Shown: positions 50,969 to 62,239 of the stretch, piece by piece
Layout: the number at the start of each line of letters is the position of its first letter
Position numbering within the stretch: the stretch's first letter is position 1
Assembly: GCA_008692225.1 (NCBI GenBank)
Contig: VICG01000016.1
Location: 806,001-870,000, forward strand
Length of the DNA stretch: 64,000 bases
Direction of reading: 5' to 3'
Origin: Monilinia fructicola
Lineage: Eukaryota; Ascomycota; Leotiomycetes; Helotiales; Sclerotiniaceae
Program-made: the position numbers and the translations under genes
The notes under the pieces: model-generated
What the model saw: the letters and a program-made list of their open reading frames with translations, nothing else
What the model was told of the DNA's origin: nothing
Databases searched by the model: none

Positions 50969-52407
50969 ATGTCGCCCCCCACCACCTCCCCCACCACGAC
51001 CAAGCTTGAGCTTCGTACCGCTTACGGACCCGTCTACCGCAATGTCCTCAACACACCCCCACGTCCCTGCACCGATACCGAGATCCCCATAATCGACCTC
51101 TCGAAGATCAATTCTCCAAACCTCGGCGATCGAGAAGCATTAGCCGCAGAGGTACGCGCTGCTGCTGTGGGCACGGGATTTTTTTATGTGAAGAATCATG
51201 GGATCGCGGAGGAAGTTATTGAGAAGGCGAGGACGCAAGCTTTGGCGTGAGTTTCATCTCGGGTGGATCGAAGCAGAAGACGGAGAGGGAATTCATGGGA
51301 GAATGGGGATGATAAAGGTAATGAAGAATGAATCACCGCTAATATAAATCCATCGAATCCAGTTTCTTCCACCAACCCTACGCAGAGAAAGCCAAGATAG
51401 ACAAAAGCCACTCCCGCTACTTCAACGGGTACATGGGATTAAAAAGTTCAAACATCAGTCCCGGAGAAAGTGTCGACGTCAAAGAATCCGTTTGTGCCCT
51501 CTCCCCAAACATCCCCCCGCCCCCCCTAACACCACCAGATCGCCTGGCGCTACGAACCCGAATACGATCCCGACCATCCCCAACCCCTCACCAGCATCCC
51601 CACCGAAGTAGTCCCCTTCATCCGCGGCGAATCCTTCGTGTGGGAAGGAACATCACACCTGCCCAACTTTAAACACGACACGCTCGCGTATTGGAAGTGC
51701 TGCCTCGTGCTCGCGCGCAAACTCGTCCGAGTGTTTGCCCTGAGTCTCTCGCTCCCCGAAGATTACTTCGATAGTCGGGTGACGTACCCCGGGGCCGACG
51801 GCCTCTACAATTACTATCCCCCCTGCACTGAAGCCGAGAAGGCTGAGAATAGTGTGGGCCTGGGTAGTCATACGGATTTGCAACTCTTCACACTGCTGTG
51901 GCAGGACATGATCGGGGGGCTGCAAGTACTGAACAAACAAGGACAGTGGATCATGGCAGTTCCCGTGGAAGGAACCATCGTGGTCAACATTGGGGATTTC
52001 ATGATGAGGCTTTGCAATGACATGTACAAGAGTACTGTACATCGAGTGTACAACCGGGCGAGTGTGGAGAGGATCTCCATGCCATTTTTCTTTGGTCAGT
52101 ATCCCTCCCAAAGGTATGGGATGCGAGACTAATGTGCGCAGGGTTAAATTTTAATTGTGTGGAAGGCGTGATATCTACTTGCACTGATGAAAATAATCCA
52201 CCAAAATACGAACCCATATCTTGTGGCGACTGTAAGCATCTTACCTGGGCATTCATAACAGCTATTTACTCCTATAACCCATTTGCTCCTATGACCCCTC
52301 AACTAACGAAATCAGGGTGTCAACTTCGATTTAAACTAGAGAACGAAGAGTATAAAAAGAAAACTGCACAGGCACAAGCACCTAGTGCTGTAATTATCGA
52401 GGCTTGA
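50969..52407 (+). CDS. 2-oxoglutarate/Fe(II)-dependent dioxygenase (isopenicillin N synthase-like), five exons
   Basis: Exons 50969-51246, 51363-51489, 51539-52094, 52142-52231 and 52316-52407 give 380 aa in one frame. Introns are 116, 49, 47 and 84 bp, with GTGAGT, GTTTGT, GTCAGT and GTAAGC donors. The DIOX_N part runs from TEIPIIDLSK (about 37) through GTGFFYVKNHGI. The 2OG-FeII_Oxy part holds the iron triad His246-x-Asp248 (GSHTDLQLFTLL) and His303 (STVHRV), with the 2OG-binding Arg313-x-Ser315 (ERIS). YNYYPPC and GGLQVL are also typical. The C-terminus reads NPPKYEPISCGDW then CQLRFKLE across the last intron. Such enzymes hydroxylate or desaturate small molecules in primary or secondary metabolism; the substrate is not evident. 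An upstream in-frame ATG at 50810 would add a non-family extension, so the ATG at 50969 is preferred. Confidence 0.9.
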
Positions 52408-53437
52408 GTTAGCCTGCATATATAATAACATTCATACGAAGCCCAAAAATTGGATATTTCACTCCTGGTTAAATCCATAAATCACTGAAAGGGGCGTCTG
52501 AAGCATCTTTAGCGAGCGAGGAACTCTATCAAATGAGAATCAATATACATTAAGGTTCAATACCTATCATTATTTTCGGTAAAGTTGCAGAAAATGTATC
52601 ACTCTGTAGACCTATTCCATACCATGCAACTCATTCAATCTCTGCCTTGTAATGTGCTTTGCTAAGTTCATGAAATCATTAAATAAAAACAATAATGATA
52701 ATGGTCCACCGATCGATACACATAAGATTTCTGCATATTCATAGCCTTGCATCACACAAAGCCAAATCATCAGCGCTGAAATTATTCAACCACAACATAT
52801 TCTAAACGTACATCTCCAGCCATCAAGCCATTCTGTGAGCTAGATTAGAAGGATATGCATTGAAAACCGCTACTTGAAGCCAAGGCTGGAATGGAAATGC
52901 ACCAATAATTTGGTGGTCACTATGCTGAGTTTCGGGTTTCCGATGCTCATATATATGATGATGCTCTCTCATTTGAAATCGACGATTTCTAGGATAAGCC
53001 AGATTGTTTGTGAATGCTTCCGCTACTTATGCTCTTGCCGCTCTCAAATAAACACAGCATATAGCGTGATTCTCCCATCGTGAGCTGGAGGTATTATTTA
53101 AATCGTAGAGCTTCAAGGGTAGCTGGTTTGCCGGGAAGGCTGAAATGATAGGTAAATTGACAAACGCTCGTGTAATAAATAGTGAGTGTAAGTGTCCCTG
53201 GATCAAGTGTTTAAGGGTCCAGAACATGCGGTGCATTTATCTGGAGTCGTTTGGTCGTTTGGTCGTTTGTTCATTTGATCGATGTCTTGATACCAGCCAG
53301 CCTCGCTCTCTTTTTTTAGTAGCATTCTGGCATTTTGCGATTACGCCTTCCTATCCCCTGATTTCCACAAGAGAATACCCTAACGTCCCCATACTTTCAC
53401 GGCTTTCACATCTTCAATTTCAACCATCACTTCCTCC
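52408..53437. other. 1-kb convergent intergenic region, no gene seen
   Basis: Lies between the 3' ends of the dioxygenase (+) and the PAC3-like gene (-). Short open frames on both strands have no recognisable content. A short GTTTGGTCG repeat occurs at about 53248-53275. Confidence 0.5.
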
Positions 53438-54132
53438 TCACAAAACTGCCCCAATCAACTCCAACAAATCAAAATATGCCTCTCTCTCACCACTATCTCT
53501 CCCCTCACCAATCTTCGCAAACCCTAACCCCACTAAAATACCCCTCCTCTCCTCCGGATTCCTCCCCAAAATCATACTCCCAATCTGACTCGCATACAAA
53601 TGACCCACCCGCTCTCTTTCCTCGCCTCCCGCACCAAGAAGAGTGCGTGGCGTCAGATGTTGAAGGGGAAGAATCATACTTGCGGCGTTTGAGCCTGGGC
53701 CACCAGCAGGTGGGAGGGGTATCGACGTATCATATGAAGTTGGTGAGGCGGAGGTCAGTGGGATTTGTATCTGAGGATGTATAGGGTTAGTGAGGTGAGC
53801 GAATGCAGAAAGAAGGAACGCCGAAATAAGGGATATAACGTAGAATATACAAAGTAACAGAACATAGCATAATAGCACAGAAACAAACTTAGCATCACAG
53901 AATTGGAAAACAACACGAAAGAGGGATGAAAAAGAGAAAAACATACCCATTGACCCAATCGACCTCCTTGGCTGATAGTAATTATAATTTTATCCGAAAA
54001 ATACATACAACAAGCAGTTGTATCAACCCCATTGATCTTGGTGCTTGCTTCTTTTGTGGGTGCAGGGAATGGGGAGTAGAAGACATCAGAGGTGCTTGGA
54101 AGGTCTGAGAGAGAAGAGGTTGTTGTTGTCAT
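53438..54132 (-). CDS. Proteasome assembly chaperone 3-like protein (PAC3/Poc3)
   Basis: Two exons, 54132-53947 and 53770-53438, split by a 176-bp intron (GTATGT..CTAAC..CTCAG), give 172 aa. Exon 1 ends in FSDKIIITISQGGRLGQW and exon 2 goes on IQIPLTSASPTSYD. This is the PAC3-type beta-strand pair, in which FxDxIxVxxSQxGRLxQW is followed by a VPL strand. Later come LPLQHLTPRTLLGAGGEERE and a helix VGHLYASQIGSMILGRNPEERR, the pattern of fungal PAC3 proteins. The closing segment ILVGLGFAKIGEG is also typical. PAC3 with PAC4 (Poc3/Poc4, also Dmp2/Dmp1 in yeast) guides 20S alpha-ring formation in cytosol and nucleus. The family is poorly conserved, so the call rests on these segments. The reading frame inside the intron stays open, which could mislead gene callers. 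Confidence 0.75.
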
Positions 54133-54799
54133 TATGAATAAGTGAAAATTTTGTGAGATTTTTGATATGTAAATTTGGTATGTTTGTAGGTTTGCAATTG
54201 AAATTGTCAAGATGTAAGATGATTGAGGGGAAGATACTGGAGTTAATGTTAATGTGAAGGTTGATAATGATCACCAAGAATTATTAGCCTTGCAGAAGGA
54301 GCTTTGACTTTTGAGAGGTCTGAGCTTAAGCCTGATCAGGTGAATCATGTGGTAATCAAGGCACAAAGAGCAAAATGATGACTAACAGAGTGTGATCACG
54401 TTTTGAGACTACCTGGTGGACAAATTATTCTATTCTATATCCATGGATCTTGTAATTATGTTTGATGTTTCTCATAAAAGCCATCTATCTGTTATTGTTT
54501 TGCCATTTTTAACATCATGATCTATTGGTTCCTCGCAGTATCTCGAAACCAGAATACCTCTTTATTTCATCATTGCAACTAATTCGAACAATCAGACAAC
54601 ATATATAATATATGTGCAGATATCAGGGCGCCCTGTTGTAAAATATAAACTTACCCTGTCCTGCCATCTTGCAAGATACAGAATCTCACAAGTTATTAGG
54701 ATAGAAGTCTCCTTTTCCTCATTTCTCAATCGTGATTGTACAAGACAGACATGACACCCCCATCTTCACAGCTTCGCATGATTAAACCTGTGAGCCTCT
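54133..54799. other. Intergenic, no gene seen
   Basis: Promoter side of the PAC3-like gene and 3' side of the WG/GW-repeat gene. No gene or clear structured element is recognised. Confidence 0.5.
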
Positions 54800-57634
54800 T
54801 TACCAACCACCATTTGCACCAGTGTTATTCCATCCACCGCCCCCAGCATTGTTATCATACCCATACCCAGTAGTGCCCGATTTACTAGCTTTATCACCTT
54901 TCCCACCTTTGCTCGCATTGCTAGCTTTACGACTCCTGCTATTATTGCCAACATCGTCAGTGTTCTCACCAGGTTCAGATGAGGCCCAACTTCCAGCCAA
55001 GGAGAGAGCAGTAGGTGTTCTTGTATGTCGGGCTTTGCGAACACCACTATAACGACCGATGTTGAAGTTCGCATATCCACCATGGTTGATATCATCCCAG
55101 TTTGTCTGAATCTCACTGCCTGTTGGTGTATGATCACGAAATTGAGGGTTTCCTTCTTCTCCATCATCATCTCGGTCTCCTCCCTCGCCAGAATTGTGTC
55201 CATCACCTCCCCATTGACTTCCTCGGTTGCTAGAATTTCCTCTTCGACCACCATTGTTCTGGTTGTTTTTGTGATTGTTTTTCTTATCGTTCCATCCCTT
55301 TCCCTTCGTACTCTGTGCTACGTTGTATCCTGCATTGGTAGGTGCGCCCCACTCACTTCCATTATCTTGCTGGTTGTCTTGGTCATCTTCCTGGTCCTTA
55401 TTGTAGGCAGTCCATCCCGGTTCATCGTAACCTTTGGATTTTTGATTGTTCTTTGAATTATTGTTATTTTGTGACTTCATTGAATTGTTGTACGACTGAT
55501 TATTATTCTTATTACCAGAGAATTTCCTGGAACCGGATTTCCCATTGTTTTGTTTGTTGCCGGAACCACCCCAGCTGCCCAAATCGCCATTGTCTTGTTC
55601 ATTCGAATCTCCCCAATCCCCTGAGGTGGCATTATTTTGATCTCCCGAATTCCCCCATCCACCGGAGTTGTTATTATTGGATTGATCATTGGATTTCGAT
55701 TGGTCAACATTGTTGTTACCCCAGCCTGAAGATTGGTTGTTTGAATCATCATTGGCATTCTGGTCATGTCCTCCCCATCTCGAGTCCTGATTGTTGGAAT
55801 TATTTTTCGAGTCTTGATTATGGACATTGCCCCAACGTGAATTTTGATTGTTGGAATTGTTATTGGAGTCCTGGTTATTATCATTACCCCAACTTGGGTC
55901 TTGGTTGTTCGAATTATCATTTGACTCCTCATTATCTCCATTATCCCAGTTAGAGTTCTCGTTATTGGAAGTGGCATTCAAGTCCCCATTGTTCTCATTT
56001 CCCCAAGAGTCGTTATTCGGCGTTGCATCTGCGTCTTGATTCTGATTATTATTTCCCCAACCCGAATTCCCATTTGTACCATTGTTGGCGCCCCAATCAT
56101 TCGAATTACTGGACTGATTGTTGTTATCTGCACCCCAAGCACTGGAATTGTTATTAGACTGAATTTTCTGGCTTGCTTGGTTCTTTCCACCCTTTTTATT
56201 ATTCTTCAACTTGTTGGTCGTCTGTGTTTTGTTGCTACCTCCAGACGCAGTGCGTTGATTGTTATTTTGATCGTTATTGCCCCAACCTCCCGAGCCTTTG
56301 TTATTCTTCGGTTGCTCATCATTTTTCTTCCAATCCGACCCCGAATTATCCATGTTCCCACCCGATCCAGAGTCTTCTTTGTTGGTTGTATCGTCAACCC
56401 AGCTACCTGGCATTTCGGGATTTTTTTGGTTGTTATCATTGTTGTTGCTGTTGCCTTGCTGTTGGCGCTGATTATTGAAAGGGTTCCGGTTCGAATTGTT
56501 ACTGAGGAAGTTGCGCTGCCCATTCTGATTAGGAGTGTGCCTGACAGTATTACTTGAAAAATTGCGGAGTGAGTTTTGTTGGGAGTACTGTCGATCATGA
56601 GGTACTGGCCCAAACGAATTAGGAATTGGAGGTGAGCCACCAAAATGTGCCGAGTTTGGAGCAAATGTACCAATTGGCACTTGTGCTGGAGGAAGTAAAG
56701 TCGCGAAAGGATTGCCATATACCCGACCGTGATAAACACGAAGGACACCACTCTTCGTATCGAAGAACGCATTTGGACGAGGATCAGAAGGATTTTCGAT
56801 CACATCCTCGCGCAGAATAACCTCAGCTCTCACCTCTTGAAGAACTCGTGCCTCCATTTTACGAACGAGATAGTCCAATGGCTCTTGAATTTGTTTGTTG
56901 GATTCAATATCAGATCGATCTGACTCCTCGGAACTATCTCGATCGTGTGAATTGCCTTGATGGTTGGAAATATCTTGATTGTGTTGGCGGTTGCTGTTTC
57001 TGGGTTGTTGATAATTTTCGCGTTGTCCGGAGTTCATCTCCTGTTGATTTTGGTTTTTATGGAAGCTGGGATTCTGGTTGAGTTTTTGATTTCGTGGTTG
57101 TGGGATTTTTTTGTTGTTGCTAGGTTGTTGTCTTTTCTTGATATGTTTATTCAAAGATTCAATTTCGACTTTGATCTCGTCATAGGAGTCGCTTGAATCT
57201 TCCTCGCTGCTTTTACTATTGTTTTCCCCCCGAGCTCTGCATCGTGGACATTCGCATGGTCGAGGCTTTGTTAGGATCTTATTTTTCAATACAGACTTAA
57301 GTTTCGGCGTTGGCTCTAGGAATTTGACCTTTTTCTCGACCTTCCTGACTTTGTTTTCAACTTCTTTGATAGGTTGCGATTTCTTGGGCTCAACCTCCTT
57401 TGTTTCCGGCTTTTTCGCTTCCTGGGGTGCAGGTTTTGAAGGTGCTTCTTCTTCGGAAGACATGGCGGAAGTATCATCGTCAGAAACCTCAACCTCGATT
57501 GCGATACGACGGCGAATTTGAGGCGGGCTCGCTTTAACAATAGTCGGCTTGGACATGGAAATAGCTCGATATGCAGCTTTCGTCGGAGCCGGGCCAGCTA
57601 TCCATTCAAATACACTTGCCGGACGTTGTGGCAT
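54800..57634 (-). CDS. Asn/Gly/Ser-rich WG/GW-repeat low-complexity protein
   Basis: A 944-aa single-exon protein with no enzyme domain I recognise. Residues 1-160 are ordinary in composition: a possible helix KEVENKVRKVEKKVKFLE (about 90-107), a small Cys cluster CECPRC (127-132) in a basic context, and an acidic Ser/Glu stretch. Residues about 165-800 are dominated by Asn, Gln, Gly, Ser and Asp. Trp is almost always next to Gly, and I count about 17 WG or GW pairs (SGWGNNN, DSWGNEN, SRWGGHD, GGWGNSG, SEWGAP and others). They come partly as 20-22-aa repeats of the type NNQDSRWGN..NQDSNNNS between about 565 and 690. The C-terminus ends with more GGGW/GGW. Asn-rich sequence suggests a prion-like, condensate-forming protein. 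Spaced GW pairs resemble Argonaute hooks in GW182 and plant WG proteins. Both are inference from composition. Confidence 0.75.
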   Translation of the reverse strand: MPQRPASVFEWIAGPAPTKAAYRAISMSKPTIVKASPPQIRRRIAIEVEVSDDDTSAMSSEEEAPSKPAPQEAKKPETKEVEPKKSQPIKEVENKVRKVEKKVKFLEPTPKLKSVLKNKILTKPRPCECPRCRARGENNSKSSEEDSSDSYDEIKVEIESLNKHIKKRQQPSNNKKIPQPRNQKLNQNPSFHKNQNQQEMNSGQRENYQQPRNSNRQHNQDISNHQGNSHDRDSSEESDRSDIESNKQIQEPLDYLVRKMEARVLQEVRAEVILREDVIENPSDPRPNAFFDTKSGVLRVYHGRVYGNPFATLLPPAQVPIGTFAPNSAHFGGSPPIPNSFGPVPHDRQYSQQNSLRNFSSNTVRHTPNQNGQRNFLSNNSNRNPFNNQRQQQGNSNNNDNNQKNPEMPGSWVDDTTNKEDSGSGGNMDNSGSDWKKNDEQPKNNKGSGGWGNNDQNNNQRTASGGSNKTQTTNKLKNNKKGGKNQASQKIQSNNNSSAWGADNNNQSSNSNDWGANNGTNGNSGWGNNNQNQDADATPNNDSWGNENNGDLNATSNNENSNWDNGDNEESNDNSNNQDPSWGNDNNQDSNNNSNNQNSRWGNVHNQDSKNNSNNQDSRWGGHDQNANDDSNNQSSGWGNNNVDQSKSNDQSNNNNSGGWGNSGDQNNATSGDWGDSNEQDNGDLGSWGGSGNKQNNGKSGSRKFSGNKNNNQSYNNSMKSQNNNNSKNNQKSKGYDEPGWTAYNKDQEDDQDNQQDNGSEWGAPTNAGYNVAQSTKGKGWNDKKNNHKNNQNNGGRRGNSSNRGSQWGGDGHNSGEGGDRDDDGEEGNPQFRDHTPTGSEIQTNWDDINHGGYANFNIGRYSGVRKARHTRTPTALSLAGSWASSEPGENTDDVGNNSRSRKASNASKGGKGDKASKSGTTGYGYDNNAGGGGWNNTGANGGW
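55560..56110 (-). repeat. Intragenic repeats encoding the N/D/S-rich WG units
   Basis: Units of about 60-66 bp recur, each encoding an Asn/Ser/Asp run followed by WG. They are clearest between 55700 and 55920, where four successive units share the CCCCAACxTGxxTCTTG-like stretch (plus strand). Confidence 0.7.
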
Positions 57635-59081
57635 TACGAAGAGCTTATTGAACTCGCGAAGCCTAGTTCTAGGTGCCTAACTATTGTATCTCCTGCATCG
57701 AAACTATAGTGTAGTGCCATCTTAGTAGGGTTAAATGGGAATGAGTATATTGAAGGATTCAATGCTATACCGTTTCAGTCATCGCAGTTTAAGGAGGCAA
57801 TGGGCATTTCAAAAACTAGGTTCTTACGCTGAGCATGCCAGTACGCATTCTTGAGTACCAGTAATGGATAGCCCTTTTTGGGCTGAAGGGGGACGGCAGA
57901 ACTTATTATGCTCGTGTAAAAAGAAAGGGGAAGATGCCCGTTTCATGAAGGCAAGAAGGCGTCCATGGACTCTTACACAGAAACCTGTTATTGGAGAGCT
58001 TGGGAATTTGACATAGAAAGCTTCTCAGCACCGCATGCGTGAGATTTGCAAAGTGACACCGAAAGGTACTTTGAGAGACACAATGTCTTTGATGGGGAAG
58101 GGTGATGGATCATTAATAGTTGAAATTTGAAGGGTAAGTCCTTGGTCGCGTCCTTCATTGACACTGAATAGTAAGAATAGGCGCCGCAAGGCGTGTAGGA
58201 CGAAAATAAAGATAGATATAGAGAAAAGTTAAAGAGAGTCTGAATTTTGACTCAAGAGAGAAGAATTGTCTTTCTCTTGTCATATGTTGGAGTAGAGGAG
58301 GAATTATCTTGAAGTGGTTCAAGGTTCAAGGTAACTTTATCTCTTCTGAGTTGAGTTTCTTAGCGTGACTTCCCCTCTGAGTTCCTAGCATCTCCTCGAC
58401 AAAAAGCCAAAGACCCCGCCAAGGTAATAGACGATTCATGAAGCAGAATAAATACGAATTTTCAGTAATTGATCTTTATTTTCAATATGAATTTGTGTAA
58501 TTTTCACTCCTGAATTGGAAGAGATATAAAGGTTGGGGTGAGGGTTAAATCTGTCTGAGGACTCATCACAGCCTCTGAGATGACTGTAAATATAGATTAC
58601 TTCCATAGTATAATCCTCAAGGAGTTTGTTTACAGCCAACAAAGTCGTCTGTATTATCTCAAGATTCAGTATCCCTTATTTGATATTCAATTGAAGTCAA
58701 TCGAAAGATCAGTCAAGAGATTGATAGACGAAGATTCGTCTATGAACGGAAAGGGGTAGGTATATGAATTTAGAGGTGGATAATTTGCCCTTCCCCATGA
58801 CTTACTACATCCATCATATGGAAAGACGTGAATTGTTTGTCGATCAAGGAGGAGCACTTAAGGTTTAGGACTTATCTCGAAAGTTGTCATGAGAAATAGA
58901 GCATTGCCTCCTTCTCTCGGCCGTTTGGGTGTCGCCAGGACTTTCCAGTATTTGGTAAGAGAATCAATATTCTGCATGCCGATACGTAGAAACCGATAGG
59001 GGTTTCTCGAAACGATTCATTGAAAATCGTAGTCTGCTCCATTCTCAACGCCATATCTGTGGAATTTTGCAGCCTGGGCCC
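57635..59081. other. 1.45-kb intergenic region, no gene seen
   Basis: Promoter side of the WG/GW gene and 3' side of the dephospho-CoA kinase gene. Short open frames (for example 58436-58642 -) have no recognisable content. No RNA gene was seen. Confidence 0.5.
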
Positions 59082-59894
59082 TCATAATTTAGCCTTCGTT
59101 TGCAATTCTCCTCTCTTCCACTCTTTATTGATTGTAAAGTTTCTCCAATAATTCCAGGTGCCCGCAAGCCCAGCTAAAGCTGGACATAATAGCAATAGCC
59201 AGGCCCACCATTTGGGACTTTTTCCTTGTATTGTTTCCATGACTTTTTGAAGCTCTATCTTCAGTTCATCCTTTCCTTCATCATTCCAAACTACCAGTCC
59301 ACGTCCCTCCCCTCTAGCTTGGCACCTTCTCGCCTTTTCTCTCACGTCCCCTTGACTCTTTACCCTGTTTTCGGCATCTTCTTCCGTCAGGTGTGAATCT
59401 CTATCCCGAAGTCTCTGCATTTGTATCTTTGGATCCTTTACGGCCACAACAAGAACTGTGCCACAAATGACATCGATTCCACTCTCGAACAATAACGGCA
59501 CATCAAGAACTACAGCCCAACAGCCCCTCAAATAACATCCCAGCAACTGTTTATACATCTCCCGCCTGACTGCCGGATGCACAATCCCATTCAATACCGC
59601 CCTATCTCTTTTCCTCTCCTCACTATCACCAAACACTCTTCGACCTAGTGCGGGTCTATTTAATGGCGCACCGTTTTTATCATCATGGTCGGGATGGGGA
59701 GGAAGAAGGAGATCGGGGGTAGTCGGCGAGAAATGTGCGACAATCTTTTGATAACCAGGAGTTCCGGGTTCAACCACTTTGCGCGCGATCAAATCGGCAT
59801 CGATAATGGGAAGAGAATAAGGAGGTTGTGAAAGGATAGATGAAACCGTAGACTTTCCGGTTGCGATAGAACCGGTAAGACCGATTAACAACAT
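59082..59894 (-). CDS. CAB5: Dephospho-CoA kinase
   Basis: A 270-aa single-exon protein that starts directly with the P-loop, GSIATGKST at residues 8-16. It continues with DADLIARKVVEPG (the substrate-binding Asp-x-Asp region of the family), HPAVRREM, the VVLDVPLLFESGID strand, VVAVKDPKIQMQRLRDRD and the lid segment EEDAENRVKSQ. The enzyme phosphorylates the 3'-OH of dephospho-CoA with ATP, the last step of CoA synthesis. Near the C-terminus a hydrophobic segment (about 229-246, WAWLLLLCPALAGLAGTW) followed by basic residues suggests a tail anchor, in line with the membrane association known for fungal and animal homologues. The symbol follows yeast Cab5. The start ATG fits the family, as the first strand begins at residue 2. 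Confidence 0.92.
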   Translation of the reverse strand: MLLIGLTGSIATGKSTVSSILSQPPYSLPIIDADLIARKVVEPGTPGYQKIVAHFSPTTPDLLLPPHPDHDDKNGAPLNRPALGRRVFGDSEERKRDRAVLNGIVHPAVRREMYKQLLGCYLRGCWAVVLDVPLLFESGIDVICGTVLVVAVKDPKIQMQRLRDRDSHLTEEDAENRVKSQGDVREKARRCQARGEGRGLVVWNDEGKDELKIELQKVMETIQGKSPKWWAWLLLLCPALAGLAGTWNYWRNFTINKEWKRGELQTKAKL

Positions 59895-60155
59895 ATTATT
59901 GGATTATGTCTGGCTGGTGTGATTGGGGTTTGTAAGAGGAAGGAGTGAGGTGAGGTGTAGTTACTTGTACGCGCCGTACTTGCTTGATTACTTTATTAAT
60001 AGCGGGGAATTGCCGAGGTACCAGATTATGTAAGCTCAGCTCCTCATATCACCAACCACAAACACTCAATGTTACGTGTGATCGTGACCTCATTTACAAA
60101 TTATTTACACAACAATAATGTTATACTGCACTCACCCCCATCCTTATATCACATT

Positions 60156-62239
60156 TCAAGATACAGGGCACAACTTTCCATTCTGGGTGGGTAGACCAGT
60201 CAATTGGTCGGTGATATACCAGTCCTCACTTCCTACTGCTGTGGGCGCATAGAATAACCCCGTTGGATCATACTTCTGCTTCAAGCTATAAAGACGGTCA
60301 TAGTTGGTACCGTAAAAGGCTTGTTGAAAGTTGGGCTCCAAGATATCTGCCTCGGACATATAAGCGCCAGCTTTAGGGGATACATCTCTCCACAATTGTA
60401 CCCAATCATAAGTAAGCGTTTCGGCTGCCTTTGCAATGGTTGCATCATCAGCATCTTCGTCCCATGAGGTTCCTGTAATAGCATGCAAGCAAGTCTCTCT
60501 CCAAGCTGGATTCACGGAATTATCGGTTCCTGAATTGTTGGCTGCTTGGATGTTGAAAGCTAGAAATGAACCTGAAGCCAAAACTGTTTCTTTTATAGCA
60601 GAGAAAGTGACATTGGTAATTGTCTCATTCTGAAAATTGGCTTTGGGAAAGAGGCGGGAGGCAGTCTTGACGTTGCGTTTACCAACAGCTTCCAGAGGAA
60701 AGTTGTCCCACCACGCATCATAGAATTCAGTGTATTCTGTGATGGAAGTGTTGAATCTGATACCAAGATCGTTAAGCTGAGCGAACCATGGAGCAACTAG
60801 TGAATCAACCTCAGCAGCCCTATAATTTGGTGCAAAAAAAGGCTGCATGTTGAATGACCATCCATCATTACCAGTGGTAAATATGGAGAAATAGGAATAA
60901 ATTCCTTTTTCGGCATGGTCGACAAGATAATCGAAATAGGTGCGTACACCGGCCCAGAAAATGTCGGTGGTAATATTACCACCGACTTCGAAACTAAATG
61001 TCATTACAGTTGAGGTAATCACTGGATAAGCTTTACTAGTAACGGAAGTCACCACACCAAAAGTCGATCCACCCCCTCCTCGGAGAGCCCAGTAGAGGTC
61101 TGTATTCTCCGAAGCAGAGACGGTGATGAATCTTCCATCTGGAGTTACGACTTCCATCTCGAGAACCTGGTCTGCTGCCATTCCATAGATAGATGATAAA
61201 GGCGAGTGCCCACCTCCAGCAACATATCCACCAGCAACACCTACAGTTCTGCCTTCACCGCCGACGACTGTTATACCATTCAAGTGAGCGAATTCATAGA
61301 CTTCGAATGCTTGAATACCTGCTCCCATTTTGACAGCTTTTCCGGTATAGTAAGTGGTTGAATAGTCAGGGATATACTCGAGTTCCTTCAGATTATGTGT
61401 CCAAACCGAAAGAGCGCCTGCACCACCACTCTTCCCGATGAAATCATGACCAGTATTCTTGACAACAAGACGTAAGTTTGCATTCCGAGCAAAGTTTACC
61501 GCAAGTTGGATTTGCGCGACATTGGAAATATTTACCGCATATACGGGATAGCCTCCCAATGTACACGTGGCGGCAGTATCATTAGTAGGTAAGCAAGTCC
61601 GTCCCTGGTAGAGCGGCCACATGGTCGAGGTGGGATCCGACGCACTATAGTTTGTTAGCATTTATCAATGTGTCAAGAACTTTCTACCTACTGGAGAGAA
61701 CTGTTTGACCAGTCATCAGTGATATATAGACACTTATCAGAGTTCTGATTGGCGGGCCAGTCAGCATAGCATGGCGCTGCAAGAGGTACCGTTGCTATCA
61801 AAGCTCCTCCAGTGAGTAAATCAAAGATATCCCAGACTGATGTCGACGGCCATGCAGAATCTCCCGGGTAGGCTTTACAAGAAGAAGATCTATTGGCAAG
61901 CCTACCATTGGTAGTATCGAAATCAAACAATGTGGCATCTGGCAATCCAATCTTAGTCAGATTGGTGATCGTCGAGTCTGTGAGTTGAAAGTTTCCGTTT
62001 ATAAGTGCACCTGCCGAAGCTAATGTGGATGAGTTAACATCTGAAGTGAGGTTAGTAACACCATCTCCAATCTCGGGCGAACCGTCGTTGATTTGATACA
62101 AATAAGATTTATCTTGCTTACTGTAGTATACACCGTCAACAAGAATCTTAGTCGCAAATCCCTGTACTAATGGAACAGCAAGTAGAGAAGCCATGGCCCA
62201 ACGTGAGATGGATGAAGCAGCCATTCTATCAGATGCCAA
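60156..62239 (-). CDS. Secreted FAD-linked oxidase (VAO/BBE type), two exons
   Basis: Exons 62239-61692 and 61644-60156 join across a 47-bp intron (GTAGGT..CTATAG) to give 678 aa. The junction reads SNSSLH then ASDPTSTMWPLYQGRTC, a typical family phrase. A hydrophobic leader follows the second ATG (62224; MAASSISRWAMASLLAVPLVQG), so that ATG may be the true start. The FAD-binding PCMH domain shows KNTGHDFIGKSGGAGALSVW, whose His (about 249) is the usual 8-alpha flavin linkage site, then GEGRTVGVAGGYVAGGGHSP and GGGGSTFGVVTSV. No Cys is seen at the second linkage position, so single covalent attachment is inferred. The C-terminal BBE motif is present (KQKYDPTGLFYAPTAVGSEDW). Such enzymes oxidise sugars, alkaloids or other secondary metabolites. 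Several Asn-x-Ser/Thr sites fit secretion. No biosynthetic cluster partners are visible in the window. Confidence 0.88.

Noticed and set aside
55025..56557. Long plus-strand frames opposite the WG/GW gene (143-203 codons)
   Set aside because: Antisense shadows of the repetitive Asn/Gly codons; hydrophobic only because Asn codons read as Ile/Val on the other strand.
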